From NCBI RefSeq assembly GCF_018070345.1, contig NZ_JAGPXX010000012.1, forward strand, positions 1 to 64,000: a DNA stretch of 64,000 bases, in the 5' to 3' direction. Source of the DNA: Streptomyces sp. F63 (lineage in GTDB: Bacteria > Actinomycetota > Actinomycetes > Streptomycetales > Streptomycetaceae). The translations under genes were made by a program, and so were the position numbers. The stretch's first letter is position 1, and every line of letters begins with the position of its first letter. The notes under the pieces are model-generated. The model was not told where the DNA came from. It searched no databases and saw only the letters and a list, made by a program, of their open reading frames with translations. Of the stretch, positions 1-7,842 are shown piece by piece.

Positions 1-2
1 CT

Positions 3-22
3 GGGGGGGGGGGGGGGGGGGG
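3..22. repeat. Poly-G homopolymer of 20
   Basis: Twenty consecutive G residues at the left edge of the window. Such a run is unusual even at this GC content. It may be a real homopolymer or a contig-end or sequencing artefact. Confidence 0.9.
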
Positions 23-80
23 CCGCCGCGCCACGGGTGCGGTACGCGGGATGCTGTCCGGGGTCGGTCCGCCCCGGCGG

Positions 81-773
81 TCAGTTCACGGTGATGTTGG
101 AGTTGCCGCTGCTCTGGTAGCCCTCGGTCGCCATGATCATGTAGTAGCTGAAGTTGCCCAGCTGCATCCCGGCGCGGGACCAGGCGTCGAAGTGGTTGCC
201 GGTGGTGATGGTGCCGCCGGTCTTCTTCTGCTGCCGGACGCTCCAGTACTGGTCGAAGGTCTTGGTGCCCTCCACGGAGGGGGCGTTGTACCGGGTCGTC
301 TTGTAGATGTCGTAGGTGCCGCCGTCGCTGCTGACGGTGCCCCGGTGCTCACCGGTGGGCCGGTAGGTACCCCAGTTGTCGACGATGTAGTACTCGACGA
401 GGGGGTTCGAGGTCCAGCCGTACAGGCACAGGTAGCCGTTGCCGGAGGGGTTGAAGCTGCCCGAGTACGACACCGTGCGGCGGCTGCCGTTGCTCCAGCC
501 CTTGCCGCAGACGAAGTTGCCGGTGTTGCGCCACTGGACGCTGTAGTTGCCGCCGCCGCCCAGGGTCATGGAGACCGTGTTGTTGGCGTCGGTCCAGAAC
601 GAGTAGTAGTACCCGTTGTGGTTGCCGGTCTGATTGGTCGTGATGGTCTGGCTGGCGCGGGCGTGGGCGGTGCCGGGCAGCAGCAGTCCGGACCCGGCCA
701 GCGCCAGGGCACCGGTGCCGCCGATGAAGCCCCTGCGGCTGAGCTTGCGGGCGGGGGTGTCGTCCTTGTGCAT
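81..773 (-). CDS. Secreted GH11 endo-1,4-beta-xylanase
   Basis: A 230-residue enzyme that hydrolyses internal beta-1,4 bonds of xylan outside the cell. The ATG at 773 follows an ideal AGGAGG, so I prefer it to upstream in-frame starts. The N-terminus carries a Tat-type signal (SRRGFIG near residue 12, hydrophobic stretch, AHARA near 40). The GH11 jelly-roll follows directly, with nucleophile E127 in PLVEYYIV and acid/base E217 in MATEGYQSSG. There is no carbohydrate-binding module, so it is a catalytic-domain-only xylanase like XlnB without its tail. Cysteines at 89 and 116 could form a disulfide. The long upstream region holds inverted repeats described separately. Function is confident from family signatures. 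Confidence 0.95.
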   Translation of the reverse strand: MHKDDTPARKLSRRGFIGGTGALALAGSGLLLPGTAHARASQTITTNQTGNHNGYYYSFWTDANNTVSMTLGGGGNYSVQWRNTGNFVCGKGWSNGSRRTVSYSGSFNPSGNGYLCLYGWTSNPLVEYYIVDNWGTYRPTGEHRGTVSSDGGTYDIYKTTRYNAPSVEGTKTFDQYWSVRQQKKTGGTITTGNHFDAWSRAGMQLGNFSYYMIMATEGYQSSGNSNITVN

Positions 774-1005
774 GATTCCTCCTGGTGGGGGCTGGCGGAG
801 GCCAGGCAAGGTGATACGGCCCGGTGAGCCTGTCGGCGGCCGGGGTGGCGCCGGCCGCGCGCGCCGGGGTCGGACGGTGCGCGCGGGCGCGACCGGTCGT
901 CCTGCGGCCGGGGACCGGAGGCGGGGGTCGCGCGGGTGAGCCGGTCGACAGGGTTGGGGTCCGTCGATGCCGATAGTGTTGGGCCGACCTGTCGGGTTGT
1001 CAACA

Positions 1006-1028
1006 GTTTCCGGAAGCATTGCGGAAAC
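1006..1028. promoter_or_regulatory. Inverted repeat upstream of xylanase
   Basis: GTTTCCG, nine bases, CGGAAAC: a perfect 7-bp inverted repeat about 235 bp upstream of the xylanase start. Streptomyces xylanase promoters are known to carry short GAAA/TTTC-type inverted repeats bound by repressors. Assignment to such a regulator is inference. Confidence 0.4.
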
Positions 1029-1152
1029 GCTGCTCTGGTAAGGGGCCGGCTCGGGAAGGCATCATAGCTGGTCAACGCCGTGATATCCGGGTGAACGGTG
1101 GAGTCCAGGAATCTGACTATGGGTCATCGGGCGCACCCTGGGGTCCGTTTAT

Positions 1153-1174
1153 CGAAAATTTTCGGAAACATTCC
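1153..1174. promoter_or_regulatory. Nested palindromes, possible xylanase operator
   Basis: CGAAAATTTTCG (1153-1164) overlaps TTTCGGAAA (1160-1168) and GGAAACATTCC (1164-1174). The CGAAA/TTTCG core resembles the conserved element described upstream of Streptomyces xylanase genes. It is one of few AT-rich palindromes in this 600-bp gene-free stretch (774-1376). The distance to the xylanase start (380 bp) makes the target uncertain. Confidence 0.4.
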
Positions 1175-1376
1175 GGACGGGGTGGGGTGCGCACGGGACG
1201 TGTCCACCGGGAGGGGCGGGGCTCACTGGTCAACGCCGGCTTCCCGGCGGGAACCCGGTGCCGCTGCACCCCGGGTCCCGGCCGGCCGCTGCTCTGCCCG
1301 TCCGGACCAACCCGTCGAGCCGCCCGGCGCGGTACGTGAAGGATCTGACGGCGCGTGATGATATTTGCGTTTAGTT

Positions 1377-1610
1377 CTATTGGTCCCAGTCCTCAGGGAG
1401 ACCGCTGCCGTCCGGGCCCGGCCCCAGGGCGGCGAGGATTCCGGTGAGCACGCCGCGCGGCCGGTTGATCATCCGTACCCGGTCGGCGACCAGGCCCGCG
1501 CAGTGGGCGATCAGCAGCGCGGGGCCGGTCGCGCATGGGCGGGCACGTCGATCAGGACGGATGACGGACGGTCGCGGTGATGACGTCCACGGCGGACGGC
1601 ACCTCGGCTG
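1377..1610 (-). pseudogene. Decayed gene fragment, parent not recognised
   Basis: On the minus strand the last ~45 codons before TAG (ending in LPEDWDQ) have G/C in nearly every third position and read like real protein (ALLIAHCAGLVADRVRMI). Just upstream the coding-like frame changes twice: VLIDVPAHARPAP sits in a second frame and VDVITATVRHP in a third. This pattern is what a gene 3' end with frameshifts would leave. It lies beside a short AT-rich patch (about 1356-1385). I cannot name the parent family. Confidence 0.35.
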
Positions 1611-1644
1611 GGGCCGACCACCTTGGGAAGGGAGATTGCTCGTC

Positions 1645-3288
1645 ATGAGACTCACCGAGAGACGCGTCGGCCCGGGGGGATGCCCTCCCGTGCGCAGTCA
1701 CCGGCCCCGCCGCCCTATGGCGGTGCGGTCGGGACTCGCGGCCCTCGCGGCTCTCCTCATCACGCTTGTGCTCACGCCCACCGCGGTGGCCTGCCCGCCA
1801 ACGGTGACGGTCGAGCAGGGGCGTCTCCAGGGCATCCAGCGGCACGGAGTGGCCGAGTTCCTCGGCATTCCCTACGCGGCCCCGCCGACCGGCCCGCTGC
1901 GATGGCGGCCTCCGCAGCCGGCTTCACCATGGCCGGGCACACTGCAGGCCACGGAACCCGGCCCACGGTGCCCCCAGACCCGGACACCGCTGGCCCCGCC
2001 TGATACGTCCACGGAAGACTGCCTGTTCCTCAACGTCTACAAGCCCGCCACGCACGCGGCGAATCTGCCGGTGATGGTGTGGATCCACGGTGGCTACTTC
2101 CTCCAGGGCTCGGGCGGGGACTACGACGCCGGCGCACTGGCCGGGAAGGGCAAGGCCATCGTGGTGACGATCAACTATCGGCTCGGCGCCCTGGGCTCCC
2201 TGGCGTTGCCGTCCCTGTCGGAGGAAGCGCCCGACCATGCTTCCGGTCAGTACGGCCTGATGGACCAACAGGCGGCCCTGCGCTGGGTACGCGCCAACAT
2301 CACGGCCTTCGGAGGCAATCCCCGCAACGTCACCCTCTTCGGCGAGTCGACCGGCGGCATCAGTGTCTGCGACCATGTCGCGTCGCCGACCGCCGCAGGA
2401 CTGTTCCACCGCGCCATCGCGCAGAGCAACTGCAACATCGACCAGCCGGACCAGGACACGGCCAAGAAGACCGGCACCAGGCTCGCTCGCATGCTCGGCT
2501 GCCACGACCCGGACACGGCAGCGGACTGCCTGCGGCGCCGGCCGGTGGCGCGGATTCTCCGCGCAACGTACGCCCTCTACTCCCCCGTCGGCTGGCACCC
2601 CGCCACCGGCGGAAAGGCCCTGCCGACGAGCGTGCTCCATGCCTTCTCCACCGGCCGGTACAACCGCGTGCCGGTCATCCACGGTACGAACCACGACGAG
2701 GGCAACTACTTCATCGCCCTGGAGAACAAGGGTGAACTGTCCCCCGAGAACTACCGGCGTCTCATCGTCAAGCACTTCGGACACGAGGTCGCCGCGCAGG
2801 TCGAAGCCCGGTACCCACTGTCCGACCACCCTCGCCCGCGGACGCTCCGGGCACTGGGCGCCGCTCTGACGGACGCGGCCTTCGCCTGTCCGGCCCATGA
2901 AGCGAACACGGCACTTGCCCGGCGGACGCCGACGTACGCCTACGAGTTCAGCGATCCCAGCCCCGTCGCCTACGACCCCGACGCCGGGCCCGGCACCGGG
3001 CACGCCGCGGAGATTCCCTACGTCTTCCGGGTGCCCGCGGACGCGTGGAAACAGGCGTCCGCAGATCAGCGAGCGCTGTCGGACACGATGATCGCCTACT
3101 GGACCCGGTTCGCCGCCACCGGTGATCCCAACACACCGGGCGCCCCGCCGTGGCCCCGATACGACCTCATGCAGGAACTCAGGCCCGGGAACATCGCGCC
3201 CATCTCAGCCACCGCCTTCGCCCGCGACCACCAATGCCGCTTCTGGCTGCCCCTGCGCCACTCCGGGCAGGTGAGGATCTTCTTCTAG
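1645..3288 (+). CDS. Secreted type-B carboxylesterase
   Basis: A 547-residue alpha/beta-hydrolase of the COesterase family, which cleaves carboxylic esters. The ATG at 1645 follows AAGGGAG with a 10-nt gap; a second Met at residue 25 would give a shorter signal. A long N-region and hydrophobic segment (28-49) end in TAVA-C, read as a Sec signal. Family signatures: EDCLFLNVY (125-133), oxyanion-hole region WIHGG near 147, and nucleophile Ser235 in FGESTGG (the usual GESAGG with Thr). A Glu in NHDEGNY and His in GHAAEIPYVF complete the likely triad. It faces a DUF574 methyltransferase and is probably monocistronic. Natural substrate is unknown. Confidence 0.9.
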   Translation: MRLTERRVGPGGCPPVRSHRPRRPMAVRSGLAALAALLITLVLTPTAVACPPTVTVEQGRLQGIQRHGVAEFLGIPYAAPPTGPLRWRPPQPASPWPGTLQATEPGPRCPQTRTPLAPPDTSTEDCLFLNVYKPATHAANLPVMVWIHGGYFLQGSGGDYDAGALAGKGKAIVVTINYRLGALGSLALPSLSEEAPDHASGQYGLMDQQAALRWVRANITAFGGNPRNVTLFGESTGGISVCDHVASPTAAGLFHRAIAQSNCNIDQPDQDTAKKTGTRLARMLGCHDPDTAADCLRRRPVARILRATYALYSPVGWHPATGGKALPTSVLHAFSTGRYNRVPVIHGTNHDEGNYFIALENKGELSPENYRRLIVKHFGHEVAAQVEARYPLSDHPRPRTLRALGAALTDAAFACPAHEANTALARRTPTYAYEFSDPSPVAYDPDAGPGTGHAAEIPYVFRVPADAWKQASADQRALSDTMIAYWTRFAATGDPNTPGAPPWPRYDLMQELRPGNIAPISATAFARDHQCRFWLPLRHSGQVRIFF

Positions 3289-3407
3289 CGTTCCGCAGCC
3301 GCGACCGGACGAGATCCTCGCCGCCGGCGGGCCTCCGGTACGAAGGCCGCCGGGTCCGCTCGGAACCGGCCCGGGCACCGGGGGCCCGTCGCCGTACGGA
3401 GCTGAAG

Positions 3408-3435
3408 GCCGGCGGGCGCGGCCGCGCCCGCCGGC
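3408..3435. terminator. 28-bp GC palindrome, terminator-like
   Basis: A perfect palindrome with 14-bp arms between the 3' ends of the convergent esterase and methyltransferase genes. It lacks a T-run, as is usual for Streptomyces terminators. Confidence 0.5.
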
Positions 3436-3498
3436 GGTGAGGTCGCCGTCGTCGTGCGCCGCGACGGCAGGCGGCCGCAGGCGGCCGGTCACGCACAG

Positions 3499-3533
3499 GT
3501 CCGGTGGTGCGGACCCCGTCCGCACCACCGGAC
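3499..3533. terminator. Bidirectional hairpin, 16-bp stem
   Basis: GTCCGGTGGTGCGGAC (3499-3514), loop CCC, then its perfect complement (3518-3533). It sits 28 bp past the stop of the minus-strand methyltransferase and also downstream of the esterase, so it can terminate both. Confidence 0.75.
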
Positions 3534-3560
3534 GACGCTCCGTCAGTCCGGCCCGAACCG

Positions 3561-4415
3561 CTAGCGCTTGACGGCCACTCCGGCCCAGAGGCTGACCGCG
3601 GCGTCGGTCAGCTCGCCCAGCCTGACCAGCTCCTCCGTCTCCTCGTCCGGGTGCCAGCGGTGCGGCACCTCCAGACCCGGCTCCGCCAGCTCCAGCCCGG
3701 CGAAGAACCGCTCCACCTCCGCCTTGCTGCGCACCTGGGCGTTGCCGCCGTCGGCCTTGTAGACGTTGATGGCCTGCTCCCACTCCTCCGGTGCGAAGTC
3801 CGGTGTGCACTGGGAGAAGACGAGATACGAGCCGGGGACCAGCGGCTCCAGCAGGTGCTTGATGATGCCGTGCGGGTCCTGGTCGTCCGTGATGTAGTGG
3901 AAGAGGCCGACCAGGCTCAGCGCGACCGGCTGCTCCAGGTCCAGGGTCTCGCGGAGTTCGGCCGACGCGAGGATCGACCCCGGGTCGGTGATGTCCGCCT
4001 CGACATAGGCGGTGCGGCCCTCGGGGGTGCTGGTGAGCAGGCCACGGGCGTGCGTGAGCACGATCGGGTCGTTGTCGGCGTAGACGACGCGGGACTCCGG
4101 CGCCACGGCCTGCACGACCTCGTGCAGATTGGGGCTGGTGGGTATGCCGGTGCCGATGTCGAGGAACTGACGGATGCCGCGTTCGGCGAGGTAGCGGGCC
4201 GCGCGGTGCATGAAGGAGCGGTTGGTCCGGGCCGCGGTGCGGAAGCCGGGGAACGCCTGGAGCAGCTTCTCGGCGACCTCCCGGTCCGGCGGGTAGTGGG
4301 TCTTGCCGCCCAGGAAGTAGTCGTAGATGCGTGCGCTGTGATGGCGGTCCAGTCCCAGGTCACGGCCCGTGCCCTCGGGCCGGGTCTGTCCGCCGGGTGG
4401 GATGTTGCCGCCCAT
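3561..4415 (-). CDS. DUF574 family SAM-dependent methyltransferase
   Basis: A 284-residue protein of the actinobacterial DUF574 (Methyltransf_19) family, very abundant in Streptomyces. It shows the N-terminal ARIYDYFLGGK motif (about 28-38), the SAM-binding FLDIGTGIPT (about 90), the acidic motif II VVYADNDPIV, and the SLVGLFHYI region typical of the family. GAAGGGG lies upstream of the ATG at 4415. The native substrate of this family is largely unknown. It stands alone, with terminators behind it and the amine oxidase pair upstream on the same strand. Confidence 0.9.
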   Translation of the reverse strand: MGGNIPPGGQTRPEGTGRDLGLDRHHSARIYDYFLGGKTHYPPDREVAEKLLQAFPGFRTAARTNRSFMHRAARYLAERGIRQFLDIGTGIPTSPNLHEVVQAVAPESRVVYADNDPIVLTHARGLLTSTPEGRTAYVEADITDPGSILASAELRETLDLEQPVALSLVGLFHYITDDQDPHGIIKHLLEPLVPGSYLVFSQCTPDFAPEEWEQAINVYKADGGNAQVRSKAEVERFFAGLELAEPGLEVPHRWHPDEETEELVRLGELTDAAVSLWAGVAVKR

Positions 4416-4704
4416 GTGCGCCCCTTCAATCAGGTGATCGATCGTGTTCGGAATCGTAGCCCGTCCGGACCCGCGGCTCGTCGTTTCCGTTCACTCAACC
4501 ACCTTGGCCGATAACCGGGTTGACCGGCCAGACCCGGGGAGCCGCTGTCCGGCGGGACGCGCGGGGACGTTCGAGGACGGACGGGACGAGCCGGGGCGAA
4601 CGGGCGCGGGAGGGCCCCGGGCCCGCCGGAAGGGGGATTTCCGGTGGGTCCGGGGCGGCCGGTGCGGCCGGACGCCGCCGGCCGGGGCGCGGCGGCCCCG
4701 GGGG

Positions 4705-5997
4705 TCAGTGCGGGGCGCCGTTGTGGCCGGCGAAGTCCGGCGGGGTGAGCGGGCTCATCGCCGTCACGTCACGCGGCACGATCTGGAAGCCCTGCCAGTG
4801 GACGGGCATCGGGGCCTGGTCCTCGTCCCGCGCGTGGTGGTGGAAGCCGACGTTGACCCAGGTGATGGGGTGCTTCAGGGTCTCGCCGTTGACCCACTTG
4901 TCCACGCTCCTGCCCGGACAGGACCGGTTGTGGCTGGCGAACTGCTCGCAGGAGTCGTATTGCGTAAAGAAGACGTCCTTCTTGGTGTATGCGCGCCCGG
5001 GGTACTTGTTGCTGTGGCCGAGCACCAGCTCGTAGCTGCGCGGGTGGTTGTCCTTGTTCTTCCCGGCGGTACTGACGACGCGCCACCAGCGCTGGGACGC
5101 CGCGTTGCCCGCGCGTTCCTTCGTGACCGTGGTGCGCTTGGTCCTGGTGCGCGGGGTCTCGCCGGTCACCGGGGTCGTGGTGGAGTCGAACTGCTCCACC
5201 TTGGCCTTCGGGGAGCCGTCGAGGCCGAAGTTGAGCCGCCAGAAGACGTTGTGGCTGTGGCTCAGCGCCCGGTCGCGGTTGTTCTTGCCGAGCGGCATGC
5301 CGTAGCCGTCCGCCGCGTCGTAGTCGCCGGGGGACAGCTCGCCGGTCGCGCCGACCCGGGTGGAGATGGTGCCGTCGTCGGAGAAGCGCCACTCGGTGAT
5401 GTACTCGTAGTAGGCGACCTTGTTGACGGTGTAGACGAGCAGGTCCGTGCCCTGGGCCGTGGACACGCTGCTGCCGTCGTCGGACGCCAGCCGGTAGGCG
5501 TGGCCCCGGGCGCGGGTGGTGACGCACACGCCGTTGACGGCGGGCTGGCCGGGCAGCCCGACCTTCTTCAGGGTGCCGCCCGGGCACTCCTTGGTGCCGA
5601 GATCCGCGACGCCCGCGCCGAAGGAGTAGCCGGTCAGGTCGTCGTACTCGGCCCGGCCGTCGTCGTAGGGGACGTGGATCTGGGCGAGCTTCGCCGTGGT
5701 GAGCACGGGGATCGGCCGCGGCTCGCCCTTCGGCTGGTAGGTGATCTTGTCCAGGACCAGTCCGGCCGTGGTGGTGTAGTGCCAGCACATCCGCCAGGTG
5801 GTGCCGCCCGTGAGCTTCTTCTCGACCCTGTAGGCGTCACTGCAGGGCGCCGCCCGCGGCGCGGAGGGGGCCTGCGGGGCGGTGCCGGCGGCGTTCGCCA
5901 CCGGGCCGGCGGCGGCCGCGGCCCCGCCCACGAGGGCCGTCAGGGCGAGGGCCGCCCGGACGCGCTTCCGGGCAGGCCGGGTTCGTCGTGTCGACAT
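4705..5997 (-). CDS. Secreted copper amine oxidase catalytic domain
   Basis: A 430-residue exported protein matching only the C-terminal catalytic domain of copper amine oxidases, which turn primary amines into aldehydes using a self-made topaquinone (TPQ). After a twin-arginine-rich N-terminus and hydrophobic segment (about 14-37) come a likely catalytic Asp in EYDDLTGYSFGAG (near 120), the TPQ region VAYYEY (Tyr197), copper ligands His247 and His249 in SHSHN, and a third His region FHHHARDEDQAPMPV near 395. The TPQ consensus N-Y-[DE]-Y has Tyr in place of Asn, so cofactor formation needs testing. N2/N3 domains are missing but a separate upstream protein resembles them. Start chosen at the ATG 5997; a GTG at 6039 is possible. 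Confidence 0.75.
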   Translation of the reverse strand: MSTRRTRPARKRVRAALALTALVGGAAAAAGPVANAAGTAPQAPSAPRAAPCSDAYRVEKKLTGGTTWRMCWHYTTTAGLVLDKITYQPKGEPRPIPVLTTAKLAQIHVPYDDGRAEYDDLTGYSFGAGVADLGTKECPGGTLKKVGLPGQPAVNGVCVTTRARGHAYRLASDDGSSVSTAQGTDLLVYTVNKVAYYEYITEWRFSDDGTISTRVGATGELSPGDYDAADGYGMPLGKNNRDRALSHSHNVFWRLNFGLDGSPKAKVEQFDSTTTPVTGETPRTRTKRTTVTKERAGNAASQRWWRVVSTAGKNKDNHPRSYELVLGHSNKYPGRAYTKKDVFFTQYDSCEQFASHNRSCPGRSVDKWVNGETLKHPITWVNVGFHHHARDEDQAPMPVHWQGFQIVPRDVTAMSPLTPPDFAGHNGAPH

Positions 5998-6085
5998 GCG
6001 TGATGACTGCTTTCTGGTATGCCGGGGCTGGTCGGGCACCCGGCGGGTTGGGTTCGGTGCGGCGGGTGAGCCGCCGGGAGGGCGG

Positions 6086-6913
6086 TCAGCCGAGGCGGCT
6101 GACGGTGCCGGCGCTGAGGTCGATCACCAGATGCCGGACGTCGATCCACGGACCGCCCATGACCTTCGTGAAGAGCCGGACGCAGCGGTGTTCCCCGCAG
6201 GCGCGCACTCCGGCGGCACCCGCGTTCTCCTCGTCCACCCGGTAGATCATCGCGGTGGCGGAGAGCTGCTCCGGCTCGGTGAGCGCCCTGCCGGTGGCCG
6301 CCTTGTAGTCCTGCTTCAGCCCCGCGCCGAGCGGGTCGCCCAGCAGCAGCCTGACGGCCTCGGCCGCCTCCGCGCGGGTGGGCGGCGGCTGCTCGCCCTC
6401 ACGGGTCTCCGTCTTCTCGACCTTCCCCGTCGACAGGTTGACCGTCCTCAGCACGAGCCGGTCGTCCCTGTAGTCGTAGAACGACACCTCGGCGCGGCGC
6501 GGCGGGGCCGCGTCGTCCACCTCCGACGGCCTCAGCTCGGCGAGGTCCGTGCTGAGGATCTCCGGGCCCCGGCCGCCCTCCACGTCCTCACTCCCCGAGC
6601 GGAGCCCCGGCGTGACGGCCAGGCGCTCCACTCGCTTCAGCTCATCCGGCGTCAGCCCGTCCCGGCCCACGCCCCGCGCGCCCGCGGGCGCCTCCTCCCC
6701 GGCCACGCCCGCCGGCTGCCGGCCGGCCGTGTCCCCCGCCCGGTCGCCGCTCTCCCCGCCGGGCCTCTCCTCCGCGCCGGCGGCGGTCCTCTCGCCGTCG
6801 GAGGCCCCCGCGCTGCCCGGCAGGGTCACGGCGACCGCGATCGCCGTACCGCTCACCGCGATGGCCGCACCCGCCAACAGCTTCCCCACCGGGCGGTGCA
6901 TCAACGTCCCCAC
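6086..6913 (-). CDS. Secreted protein resembling amine oxidase N2/N3 domains
   Basis: A 275-residue exported protein, 88 bp upstream of and co-directional with the amine oxidase catalytic gene. A signal segment (about 8-37) is followed by an acidic, glycine-rich linker. From residue about 85 the pattern LTPDELKRVERLA, then RRAEVSFYDYRDDRLVLR, then PPTRAEAAEAVRLLLGD looks like the N2/N3 region of copper amine oxidases (LT..E...; pRxA.v.ly; P...E). Two cysteines (CGEHRC) lie near the C-terminus. GGGGAG is correctly placed before the GTG at 6913. I infer it partners with the downstream protein; alternatively it is only an uncharacterised Tat-signal protein. Confidence 0.6.
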   Translation of the reverse strand: MGTLMHRPVGKLLAGAAIAVSGTAIAVAVTLPGSAGASDGERTAAGAEERPGGESGDRAGDTAGRQPAGVAGEEAPAGARGVGRDGLTPDELKRVERLAVTPGLRSGSEDVEGGRGPEILSTDLAELRPSEVDDAAPPRRAEVSFYDYRDDRLVLRTVNLSTGKVEKTETREGEQPPPTRAEAAEAVRLLLGDPLGAGLKQDYKAATGRALTEPEQLSATAMIYRVDEENAGAAGVRACGEHRCVRLFTKVMGGPWIDVRHLVIDLSAGTVSRLG

Positions 6914-7022
6914 GCGTACTCCCCATCCCCGTCAGTCTTCGCGTCGCGCTCGGGTGCGCGATCGACGGGGAGGACGCCGTGCGCCCGACGGAGGTTCAGT
7001 TTCCTTGCCCTGACGCGTAGTT

Positions 7023-7082
7023 CACCGGCACCGGCACCGGCACCGGCACCGGCACCGGCACCGGCACCGGCACCGGCACCGG
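7023..7082. repeat. (CACCGG)10 hexanucleotide tandem repeat
   Basis: Ten perfect copies of CACCGG in the gap between the divergent gene pair 6913 and 7246 (332 bp with no gene). Read as protein it would give Pro-Val or Gly-Ala dipeptides in several frames, which creates spurious open frames here. Confidence 0.95.
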
Positions 7083-7245
7083 CAGTGGCGGCCGGAGCCC
7101 GGGCCGGGGGCCCTGAGCGGCGGGTCCGGGCGCACCACGGGTCGGGCTTCCGGAGGCGGCGCGCCCTGCCGCGCCGGGCGGGCGCGCCGACGCCGGCCGG
7201 TGACGGGGCGGTTTGCCGCCGCCCGCCGGGGACACCCGCAGCGCC

Positions 7246-7716
7246 ATGACGAGCGGACTGCTGAGAGGCGCCCTGGCGGGCGCCGCCGGAACCACCGCCC
7301 TGAACGCCGCCACCTACGGGGACATGGCCCTGCGGGCCCGCCCCGGCAGCACCGTGCCGGAACGCGGCGTCGACGAACTCGCGAAGAGGACCGGCCGTCC
7401 GGTTCCCGGTGAGGGAGAGGATCGGGAACACCGGCTCTCCGGGCTGGGCGCCCTCTCGGGAATCGCGGTCGGCATCGGCACCGGTGCCGCGCTCGGCGCG
7501 CTGCGCCGGGCCGGGCTGCGGCCCCCGTTGTGGCTGGGCGGGGCCGTCGCCGCGGTGCTGGCGATGGCGGCCACCGACCTGCCGATGGCCCGGCTCGGTG
7601 TGACCTCTGATCCCCGCTCGTGGCCGGCGCCGGACTGGGTGAGCGATCTCATCCCGCACCTCGCCTACGGATACGTCACCACCGCGGCCCTGGAGGCGCT
7701 GGATCCCGGCCGCTGA
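7246..7716 (+). CDS. Small membrane protein, uncharacterised
   Basis: A 156-residue protein of unknown function. It opens with a glycine/alanine-rich hydrophobic segment (GLLRGALAGAAGTTALN), has a polar loop (about 25-60), then two or three further hydrophobic stretches (GLGALSGIAVGIGTGAALG; WLGGAVAAVLAMAATDLPM; DLIPHLAYGYVTTAAL). Ribosome binding site is weak, so ATG 7246 is chosen because the membrane segment begins there; a TTG at 7213 is also possible. It converges on the stress-protein gene at 7843 with a shared terminator between. Confidence 0.6.
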   Translation: MTSGLLRGALAGAAGTTALNAATYGDMALRARPGSTVPERGVDELAKRTGRPVPGEGEDREHRLSGLGALSGIAVGIGTGAALGALRRAGLRPPLWLGGAVAAVLAMAATDLPMARLGVTSDPRSWPAPDWVSDLIPHLAYGYVTTAALEALDPGR

Positions 7717-7780
7717 GAGCCCCCGGGGGACGGTGTGCGTGGACCGGGGCCGCACTCCGGGGAAGGCCGCGGCGAGAGCC

Positions 7781-7815
7781 GTTCCCCCGCCGCCAGGAGC
7801 CGGCGGCGGGGGAAC
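7781..7815. terminator. Bidirectional terminator hairpin
   Basis: GTTCCCCCGCCGCC and its perfect complement form a 14-bp stem with a 7-nt loop, between the convergent genes ending at 7716 and 7843. Confidence 0.75.
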
Positions 7816-7842
7816 GCGAAGCGGTCGGCGGAGGGGCGGAGG

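Noticed and set aside
1779..1800. Lipobox in the carboxylesterase
   Set aside because: The Cys after TAVA lacks Leu at -3, so an ordinary signal peptidase site is more likely.
6996..7313. Minus-strand open frame with a long Pro-Val repeat, and overlapping Gly-Ala frames
   Set aside because: Produced by the CACCGG hexamer array; no ribosome site and no domain. Kept only as a repeat.
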